Below the pieces are notes generated by a model. It worked only from the letters and a program-made list of their open reading frames with translations, ran no database searches and was not told where the DNA came from. The translations under genes and the position numbers were made by a program. From 2-02-FULL-49-11 sp040757655 (GTDB lineage: Bacteria; Patescibacteriota; Patescibacteriia; 2-02-FULL-49-11), in contig JBFLWV010000003.1 in assembly GCA_040757655.1 (NCBI GenBank), positions 1-9,738 on the forward strand: a stretch of 9,738 nt of DNA, written 5' to 3'. The number at the start of each line of letters is the position of its first letter. Position 1 is the first letter of the stretch. Shown piece by piece: positions 1 to 5,381 of the stretch.

Positions 1-3
1 CTT

Positions 4-79
4 TTTTAGGCATAGGATGGATCAAAATCAGTCTGTAAACAGAGACAATTAACCGTTTTTATCCAATCTATACCTAAGA
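4..79. repeat. Long imperfect inverted repeat
   Basis: Bases 4-22 can pair with 61-79: read as plus-strand RNA, 15 Watson-Crick pairs, 2 G-U pairs and 2 mismatches over 19 positions, with a 38-nt interior. The interior holds a small palindrome (TCTGT-AA-ACAGA). The repeat starts 11 bp beyond the stop of the minus-strand transporter gene. Read on that strand it has more mismatches and no T-tract after the second arm, so it does not look like an intrinsic terminator. It could be a remnant of a small inverted-repeat element or a structured 3' end. The rest of bases 1-90 holds nothing recognisable. Confidence 0.4.
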
Positions 80-90
80 TGAGCCAAAGT

Positions 91-1326
91 TCAATTATTA
101 AAAAGCGCTATTATCGGTACGCTACCAGATTTTTTTTGGGATATTAAGGGGAGGAAGAGGAGTATGGCGCCTATCGCAGTGAAACTACCCCAGAGGAAAG
201 GAGCCTGGGCGCCAAAGCGTTGCCAGAGAGATCCTGCAATGATGCTTGCGGGGAGGAGCGCGATGCCTGTGAGCGTATGAAAGGCGCCATAGGCAGTGGC
301 GCGCAGCGTTTCAGGCACGAAATCAGCGATGAGCGCTTTTTGCACTCCTTCGGTGAATGCATAGTAGAGCCCATACGCTCCGAAGAGCGCCCATGCGTGC
401 CATGGGGCGGTCGCATTCGCAAATCCGAGATAGACCGCGATAAAGATGAAGTATCCTGCCATGATGAGTATCTTGCGATTTATTTTGTCGGAGAGTTTTC
501 CTAAGGGATAGGAGAACCCTGCAAAGACAATATTGAATATGAAGTAGATGATGGGAATAAGGGCAGTTGCCACACCAAGATTTTGCGCCCGGAGAAGCAG
601 AAACGCGTCAGATGAATTACCGAGTGCAAATAAGATTGATGCAGCAAGAAACCAAAGAAATGGTCCTTTGAGCAGCTCTTTTATATGGTGGAGGGTTATT
701 TTTGATTTACTGGACCCCTGATCCATGGAAGGGATTTTTTGTATGGCATCAGAAGTAAAGAGGATTAGGGTGCATACTGCAATGGCACCCGCAACAAATG
801 ATAAGAAAAACACTGGGCGGAAATTGCCTTGAAAGAATCGCAGGAGCATAAAGGCGACCAAGGGGCCAAGGGCTGCTCCCATCGTATCCATCATTTTATG
901 GAAGCCAAATGATTTACCGCGCTCTGTCATTTCAATGGAATCAGCAATGAGGGCATCGCGCGGCGCAGAGCGAATCGCTTTGCCGGTTCGGTCTAAAAAT
1001 CTTACAATCAGTACGTGCCACGGTTTAGTTGCGATTGCCAGAATGGGCTTCACGACAGTTGAGAAGCTGTATCCGATTATGGTAAAAATTTTTCTTTTTC
1101 TCACGCGGTCCGACATTGACCCTGAGAACACGCGTAGCGTCGCAGCCGTGCTCTCCGCAACCCCTTCGATGATGCCAATGGTGGTATAGGTTGCTCCCAG
1201 GACGGAAGACAAAAACAAAGGGATTAAGGGATAGATCATGTCGGAGGAAGCGTCATTCAGAAGCGACACCACGCTTAAGAAAAATACGTTCCTCTTAATG
1301 CCGAGAATAGTTGCCTTTTTTGACAT
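91..1326 (-). CDS. MFS transporter (12 TM, substrate unknown)
   Basis: Integral membrane protein of the major facilitator superfamily, 411 aa, the usual length for a 12-helix carrier. Hydrophobic segments run through the whole protein. They are split by a hydrophilic central loop around residues 195-215, as expected between two six-helix halves. The MFS motif A appears twice: GSMSDRVRKRK at residues 69-79 and GKLSDKINRKI at 276-286, which marks the internal duplication. The signature DRTGKAIRSAPRDAL at 112-126 is typical of an uncharacterised drug-efflux-like MFS group in bacteria and archaea (family knowledge). The start is the ATG at 1326, with no Shine-Dalgarno in front of it. It is divergent from the riboflavin operon across 98 bp. 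That position does not show that it carries riboflavin, and I assign no substrate. Confidence 0.88.
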   Translation of the reverse strand: MSKKATILGIKRNVFFLSVVSLLNDASSDMIYPLIPLFLSSVLGATYTTIGIIEGVAESTAATLRVFSGSMSDRVRKRKIFTIIGYSFSTVVKPILAIATKPWHVLIVRFLDRTGKAIRSAPRDALIADSIEMTERGKSFGFHKMMDTMGAALGPLVAFMLLRFFQGNFRPVFFLSFVAGAIAVCTLILFTSDAIQKIPSMDQGSSKSKITLHHIKELLKGPFLWFLAASILFALGNSSDAFLLLRAQNLGVATALIPIIYFIFNIVFAGFSYPLGKLSDKINRKILIMAGYFIFIAVYLGFANATAPWHAWALFGAYGLYYAFTEGVQKALIADFVPETLRATAYGAFHTLTGIALLPASIIAGSLWQRFGAQAPFLWGSFTAIGAILLFLPLISQKKSGSVPIIALFNN

Positions 1327-1336
1327 ATTAGTATTG

Positions 1337-1342
1337 AGTATA
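1337..1342 (-). promoter_or_regulatory. Possible -10 box for the MFS gene
   Basis: On the minus strand this is TATACT, 5 of 6 to the -10 consensus, ending 10 nt before the ATG at 1326. Initiation 6-7 nt downstream would leave a leader of only a few bases, so the message would be nearly leaderless. That would fit the missing ribosome binding site. No good -35 hexamer is found at 16-18 bp spacing (for example TACCGT), so the call is weak. Confidence 0.25.
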
Positions 1343-1392
1343 GCAGAACGTAATTATTTACGGTATTCTCGTCTCATTAAAAAGAAGGTAGA

Positions 1393-1452
1393 ATGAAGGT
1401 GACCATAACTGATCATTATTTTTTATGTTTACTGGTATTGTGCAGTCATTAG
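1393..1452 (+). CDS. Possible 19-codon leader ORF overlapping ribE
   Basis: ATG at 1393 is preceded by AAGG (1385-1388) with a 4-nt spacer. The frame encodes MKVTITDHYFLCLLVLCSH and stops at TAG 1450-1452, inside ribE and in a different frame. The real ribE start (1425) has no Shine-Dalgarno, while this ORF does. Ribosomes entering here would pass over the ribE start, so it could couple or repress ribE translation. Nothing like an FMN riboswitch is present to do that job. A chance short ORF remains a real alternative, and no family resemblance is seen. Confidence 0.22.
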   Translation: MKVTITDHYFLCLLVLCSH

Positions 1453-2015
1453 GGGTGATACGGCGCTTAGTCCCCACTCCAGATGGGTGGCAATGTACGA
1501 TCGATGTGCCGCCTAGATTTGGAAGATTAACACAGGGCATGTCACTTGCAGTAAATGGCATCTGTGTGAGTGTGGTAACCGCGGAGGGTCGGCAGTGCAC
1601 TCTGGATATTATGCCCGAGACTCGCCGTCGTACCACCTTTCGTTATTGGCGTGTCGGTGATACAGTGAATCTCGAGCGCCCTTTGCGCATCGGCGATGAG
1701 ATTGGCGGGCATTTTGTTACCGGCCACATAGACGGGGTTGGAAAAATCGTGGATTTTAAACATGATCATGAAACCACGCTCACCATACAAGTCGCATCCT
1801 CACTCATGCAGTATATCGCGGCCCAAGGAGCGATTGCTATTGACGGTATCAGCCTTACCGTGACCCGGGTGAGAGGTGCCGCTTTCATAGTCGCGCTTAT
1901 CCCGTACACGTCCGCACACACTACGCTTGGAACGCGGCATGTCGGCGATGCCGTGAATGTCGAAGTTGATTTAATTGCGCGATATGTAAAGCGTCAACGT
2001 CTTTATGGACCATAA
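1425..2015 (+). CDS. ribE: Riboflavin synthase (alpha subunit)
   Basis: Cytosolic enzyme that dismutates two 6,7-dimethyl-8-ribityllumazine molecules to riboflavin plus the pyrimidinedione, the last step of riboflavin synthesis. At 196 aa it is slightly shorter than the typical ~200-215. It shows the two tandem lumazine-binding barrels. The first has MFTGIVQ at the N-terminus, SLAVNGICVSV at 40-50 with the active-site-region Cys47, and PETRRRTT. The second begins around GGHFVTGHIDG (94-104) and continues with IDGISLTV (139-146) and IPYTSAHTTL (159-168). The start is fixed by the near-invariant MFTGI N-terminus, although no SD precedes it. It overlaps ribH by 11 nt and opens the rib operon. 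Confidence 0.96.
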   Translation: MFTGIVQSLGVIRRLVPTPDGWQCTIDVPPRFGRLTQGMSLAVNGICVSVVTAEGRQCTLDIMPETRRRTTFRYWRVGDTVNLERPLRIGDEIGGHFVTGHIDGVGKIVDFKHDHETTLTIQVASSLMQYIAAQGAIAIDGISLTVTRVRGAAFIVALIPYTSAHTTLGTRHVGDAVNVEVDLIARYVKRQRLYGP

Positions 2016-2496
2016 TGTGTTTTCAATAAATCTCTCTGGGAGAGGAATGAAGTTCGCGCTCGTCGTTTCGCGGTTTAATGAATTGGTGACGCAAGGTCTT
2101 GAGCAGGGCGCGCGACGCGCGCTTCAAGAGGCCGGCGTGGCAGCAGAAGATATTACCGCATATCATGTACCGGGCGCATTTGAGATTCCTTTTACTGCAG
2201 CAAAGATAATGGAGAGACGCGAAGTAGACGCGGTGATCTGCCTTGGCGCAGTCATCCGCGGTGAAACGCCGCACTTTGAGTATATTTCCCGTGCGGTGTC
2301 TTCCGGCATTATGGAACTGAATCTTCGCGGCCATATCCCCGTCATCTTTGGCGTGCTTACTACCGATACGGTGGATCAGGCAGATGCACGATCAGGACAA
2401 GGAAAAGAGAATAAGGGTTATGAGGCAGGAATGGCAGCGGTGGAGATGGCCACAGTTATGAAAAATATCCAATTTCCAATTTCCAATTTCCAATAA
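2005..2496 (+). CDS. ribH: 6,7-dimethyl-8-ribityllumazine synthase
   Basis: Condenses 5-amino-6-ribitylamino-uracil with 3,4-dihydroxy-2-butanone 4-phosphate to give the lumazine substrate of RibE. In the family it forms pentamers or 60-mer capsids. Recognisable segments are VVSRFNELVT at 20-29, VPGAFEIP at 55-62, CLGAVIRGETPHFEY at 79-93 with the catalytic His90, FGVLTTDTVDQA at 115-126 and the GKENKGYEAGMAAVEM helix. All expected parts are intact. The protein is 163 aa. Its last ten residues (NIQFPISNFQ) are not family sequence: they are translated from a heptamer DNA repeat that also supplies the stop codon. It starts inside the end of ribE, 11-nt overlap and no SD, so translation is probably coupled. 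Confidence 0.96.
   Translation: MDHNVFSINLSGRGMKFALVVSRFNELVTQGLEQGARRALQEAGVAAEDITAYHVPGAFEIPFTAAKIMERREVDAVICLGAVIRGETPHFEYISRAVSSGIMELNLRGHIPVIFGVLTTDTVDQADARSGQGKENKGYEAGMAAVEMATVMKNIQFPISNFQ
2468..2494 (+). repeat. TCCAATT heptamer tandem repeat (~3.9 copies)
   Basis: Three perfect TCCAATT units (2468-2488) and a fourth TCCAAT, followed by degenerate relatives up to about 2509 (ATCCAAAATTCC). The array encodes the last residues of RibH and its stop codon lies at the array edge, so the repeat has replaced or extended the native C-terminus. The following gap to ribBA (2497-2533) is AT-rich, without an SD or a hairpin that I can support. Confidence 0.85.
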
Positions 2497-2533
2497 AATC
2501 CAAAATTCCGATCACAAATTAAAATTTCTCAAT

Positions 2534-3754
2534 ATGTCAGATTACGCATACATTAACTCTGCCATTCGTGCGTTGCAACATGGGAAGACCATCATTGTAG
2601 TCGATGATGAGAAGCGGGAAAATGAGGGCGATTTGGTGATGGCTGCGGAATTTGCAACACCCAGGGCAGTTAATTTCTTCCTTCGCACCGGCCGTGGAAT
2701 ATTATGCGTGCCACTTACGAGGGAACGCGCAGAAGAACTTCATTTGCCTCCGATGGTGCCAGAGGAAGAGAATACCGAGGTGACGCATTGTGAGTTCACC
2801 GTGTCAGTAGATGCAAAGCGGGGGATTACCACGGGCGTGTCTGCATACGACCGTGCCGCGACGATACAGGCGCTGGTGAGTCCACGGACGCGTCCGTATG
2901 ATCTTGCGCGTCCCGGGCATGTGTTCCCTTTACGGAGTTATCCGGGAGGCGTGCTTTATCGGGCAGGGCACACGGAAGCGGCGGTTGACTTGATGCGGCT
3001 CGCGGGATTGAAGCCAGTGGCCATGGTGTGTGAAATATTAGATCAAAGCGGGAAATCGGCGCGCCGCGCACTATTGCGGCGGATCGCGCGCCAGTTTCAA
3101 CTCCCCTATGTAACTATCGCTGAATTAATAGCATATCGCCGCGCGCGCGAGCCGTTGGTGCGTCGGGTCGCAAGCGCTTCACTCCCCACCGAATTCGGCA
3201 CCTTTAAAATGTATGTGTATCGCTCGCTTATCAGCGGCATTGAACATGTCGCGCTGGTGAAGGGGAAACCCATGCACGGGGAAGCGATCTTATTGCGCGT
3301 ACATTCCCAGTGTTTAACCGGTGATACATTTCATTCTCTGCGGTGCGATTGCCGTGCGCAATTGACGCTCGCAATGCAAAAAATCAATGCAGAGGGAAAG
3401 GGCGTCATCGTGTACCTCAATCAGGAGGGACGGGGTGTGGGGCTCACCAATAAGATTCGTGCGTATGCATTGCAGGAACAAGGGGAAGATACGGTATCAG
3501 CGCACACAAGATTAAAAATACCCGTTGATATGCGTGATTATCATGTAGGTTCGCAAATTATTACTGACTTAGGCATCCAAAAAATCAAACTCATGACCAA
3601 TAATTCAGAAAAGATTGCCAATATCTCACAGTATGGCCTCATGATAGTCGAACGCATTCCGCTTGAAGTGAAGCCGGGAAGATATAATAGGAAATATTTG
3701 AAGACGAAACGTGATCGGCTGGGCCATTTGCTTACTATTCTTGATCGCCGGTAA
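2534..3754 (+). CDS. ribBA: Bifunctional DHBP synthase / GTP cyclohydrolase II
   Basis: Cytosolic fusion supplying both branches of riboflavin synthesis, 406 aa, the standard RibBA length. Residues about 1-203 are 3,4-dihydroxy-2-butanone 4-phosphate synthase (from ribulose-5-phosphate). They carry the acidic metal-binding loop DDEKRENEGD (24-33), FTVSVDAKRGITTGVSAYDRA (88-108), HVFPLRSYPGGV and GHTEAAVDL (145-153). Residues about 205-406 are GTP cyclohydrolase II. They carry the zinc triad Cys260, Cys271 and Cys273 in CLTGDTFHSLRCDC, then YLNQEGRGVGLTNKIRAYALQ, VDMRDY (331-336) and LMTNNSEKIA. Both halves keep their key residues, so both activities are expected. The start ATG follows a 37-bp AT-rich gap with no SD. 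ribD follows 11 bp downstream. Confidence 0.97.
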   Translation: MSDYAYINSAIRALQHGKTIIVVDDEKRENEGDLVMAAEFATPRAVNFFLRTGRGILCVPLTRERAEELHLPPMVPEEENTEVTHCEFTVSVDAKRGITTGVSAYDRAATIQALVSPRTRPYDLARPGHVFPLRSYPGGVLYRAGHTEAAVDLMRLAGLKPVAMVCEILDQSGKSARRALLRRIARQFQLPYVTIAELIAYRRAREPLVRRVASASLPTEFGTFKMYVYRSLISGIEHVALVKGKPMHGEAILLRVHSQCLTGDTFHSLRCDCRAQLTLAMQKINAEGKGVIVYLNQEGRGVGLTNKIRAYALQEQGEDTVSAHTRLKIPVDMRDYHVGSQIITDLGIQKIKLMTNNSEKIANISQYGLMIVERIPLEVKPGRYNRKYLKTKRDRLGHLLTILDRR

Positions 3755-3765
3755 GGATTATCATT

Positions 3766-4899
3766 ATGGAGACGAAAGACGATAAGAAGTACATGGCGCG
3801 GGCTTTTACGCTCGCGCAACGCGTGCCGGTGACTGCTGTGGCGCCCAATCCGCGCGTGGGAGCGCTGGTGGTAAAGAGAGGGAAAGTCATTGGAGAAGGT
3901 TATCATGCGAGATTGGGAAGTCCGCATGCGGAAGCGGTCGCCTTGTCACGCTGCAAAGTATTTCCTCGCGGCGCAACGCTCTATGTCACTCTTGAGCCAT
4001 GCTGCCATTGGGGGAAAACGCCGCCCTGCACGGAGGCAATCATTAAAGCGGGCATCAAGAAGGTGGTATATGCTACAAAGGACCCCAATCCTGCGGTGCA
4101 AGGGGAAGGTATAACGGCGTTACGGCATAATGGTATTCAGGTGCAGACAGGCGCTTTTGTCAAAGAGGCGATGCTTTTGAATGAAGCGTATTTTTTTTAC
4201 CACCGACCCCCCACGTTCTCCCCCCTACGAGGGGGGAGACAGAGAGGGGGGTTGCCATTCGTAGCAGTGAAAATCGCGACGAGCTTGGATGGAAGAATAG
4301 CAACGAGAACAGGCGATGCGCAATGGATTACCTCTGTGAAGGCGCGTTCCCTTGCGCGGAATTTAAGAGGCCGCTATCAAGCGATTCTCGTGGGCGTCAA
4401 TACCGTATTTCATGATAATCCGCATTTAGGCGTGAGAGTGAAGGGGGCGCCGGACCCGGTGAGAATTATCATTGACCCTGCGGCGCGGATTCCTCTGTAT
4501 GCGAAAGTGTTGCGGGATTCAAATGTTATTGTATGCGTGAGCAGCAACGCACCCGAAGCAAGCTTGAAAAAACTGCAGGCAACAAGCGCAGCAGTGTGGC
4601 AGTTTGTTACAAATGATATTCCTATACACCATCTTCTTAAGCGGTTGGGAGCACATGGCATTTGCTCGGTTCTGGTCGAAGGCGGAGGTGAGACGATCGG
4701 GCGTTTCTTTGACGCGCGTGCAGTGCAGAAAGTGCATTGGTTCCATGCACCGCTCATTATTGGCGGCCATGATGCCATTCCTTCAGTGGGAGGAGTGGGA
4801 GCACGTTTTCTCAAGTCGGCATTTACATTAACAAATATTACTCGCACGTCTATTGGACCTGATATTCTCACGATTGGTTATGTGCAATATAAAATATGA
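3766..4899 (+). CDS. ribD: Bifunctional riboflavin deaminase-reductase RibD
   Basis: Deaminates, then NADPH-reduces, the pyrimidine product of GTP cyclohydrolase II. The N-terminal CDA-fold deaminase (about 1-145) has HAEA (54-57, His54 zinc ligand and Glu56 catalytic) and EPCCHWGKTPPC (78-88, Cys79 and Cys88 zinc ligands), plus KDPNPAVQGEGI. The reductase (about 165-377) has VAVKIATSLDGRIA, QWITS, ILVGVNTVFHDNP and LVEGGGET (303-310). At 377 aa it is a little longer than many homologues. The excess is an odd Pro/Gly/Arg stretch at residues 149-163, encoded by a DNA palindrome placed exactly in the interdomain linker. Removing it leaves FYHRPPFVAVKIA, close to the family norm. An SD (AAGGA, 3753-3757) overlaps the ribBA stop codon, 8 nt before the ATG. 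tsaE follows after 9 bp. Confidence 0.96.
   Translation: METKDDKKYMARAFTLAQRVPVTAVAPNPRVGALVVKRGKVIGEGYHARLGSPHAEAVALSRCKVFPRGATLYVTLEPCCHWGKTPPCTEAIIKAGIKKVVYATKDPNPAVQGEGITALRHNGIQVQTGAFVKEAMLLNEAYFFYHRPPTFSPLRGGRQRGGLPFVAVKIATSLDGRIATRTGDAQWITSVKARSLARNLRGRYQAILVGVNTVFHDNPHLGVRVKGAPDPVRIIIDPAARIPLYAKVLRDSNVIVCVSSNAPEASLKKLQATSAAVWQFVTNDIPIHHLLKRLGAHGICSVLVEGGGETIGRFFDARAVQKVHWFHAPLIIGGHDAIPSVGGVGARFLKSAFTLTNITRTSIGPDILTIGYVQYKI
4206..4252 (+). repeat. Nested palindromic element inserted in ribD
   Basis: There are two nested perfect inverted repeats. The inner stem is TCTCCCCCC (4217-4225) with GGGGGGAGA (4231-4239) around loop TACGA. The outer stem is ACCCCCC (4206-4212) with GGGGGGT (4246-4252). 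The element is translated in frame and contributes about 15-16 residues (PTFSPLRGGRQRGGL region, 149-163) between the two RibD domains. The blocks GTTCTC, GGGGGAGAC and AGAGGGGG recur in the same order at 7563-7597 in valS, so this is a repeat family and not local low complexity. It resembles in concept the protein-embedded palindromic elements known from Rickettsia; I do not claim the same family. Confidence 0.8.
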
Positions 4900-4908
4900 G
4901 AGAATAGC

Positions 4909-5343
4909 ATGAGAAGTCGTTCTGTTACAGAAACTATGAGATTAGCACATCAGTTTGCTCTGCGTTTACGTGGTGGTGATATCGTGGCCTTGATCGGTCC
5001 CTTGGGCGCGGGAAAAACCACGTTCGTACAAGGCCTCGCACGTGCGTTAGGCATCAAGAAACTTATTACCAGCCCTACGTTTATTTTACTCAAAAGTTAT
5101 AGGCTCAATAAGCCATTTCACCATATCATTGTTCTTACTCACGTTGACTGTTACCGCCTCCATAATGCTCAACAATTGATCGATGTCGGCATTCAGGATC
5201 ATTTTGACAACCCCCATACCATTACCGTCATTGAATGGGCTGATCGCATGATCTCGATAATTCCTTCCCGTGCGTATTGGATAACTTTTTCTTTTTCCAA
5301 CACTGACCAAGGTCTATCACGCGCCATAATCATTGACAAATGA
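4909..5343 (+). CDS. tsaE: tRNA t6A37 biosynthesis ATPase TsaE
   Basis: P-loop ATPase that works with TsaB and TsaD to add threonylcarbamoyl to A37 of ANN-decoding tRNAs. At 144 aa it is the usual size. It shows the Walker A GPLGAGKT (30-37), the family motif SPTF (55-58), HVDCYRL (78-84), corresponding to the conserved H-x-D-x-Y-R element, and VIEWADR (107-113). The start is the ATG at 4909 with a weak GAGAG (4898-4902) 6 nt upstream, which overlaps the ribD stop. It is 9 bp after ribD and 23-47 bp before valS, so it is co-transcribed. tsaB and tsaD are not in this window. Confidence 0.94.
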   Translation: MRSRSVTETMRLAHQFALRLRGGDIVALIGPLGAGKTTFVQGLARALGIKKLITSPTFILLKSYRLNKPFHHIIVLTHVDCYRLHNAQQLIDVGIQDHFDNPHTITVIEWADRMISIIPSRAYWITFSFSNTDQGLSRAIIIDK

Positions 5344-5381
5344 CGTCAGTCTGTGTTGAGATATGATTGATTATTACTATC

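Noticed and set aside
1334..1369. Plus-strand promoter for the rib operon (TTGAGT ... TATTCT)
   Set aside because: The spacing is 24 bp, too long for sigma-70, and no better pair was found in the gap.
1327..1424. FMN riboswitch upstream of ribE
   Set aside because: The gap is only 98 bp and none of the conserved RFN-element blocks are visible. It is too short for the full aptamer plus expression platform.
3541..3927. 128-codon minus-strand open frame across ribBA/ribD
   Set aside because: Lies opposite two strongly supported genes and spans their junction. Composition is Arg/Ser/His-rich, as in antisense shadows.
4410..4871. 153-codon minus-strand open frame inside ribD
   Set aside because: Antisense shadow of a well-conserved RibD reductase domain. 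No domain resemblance and no SD.
5341..5348. Perfect palindrome TGACGTCA at the tsaE stop codon
   Set aside because: An isolated 8-bp palindrome inside an operon, three bases of it being the stop codon. Likely chance.
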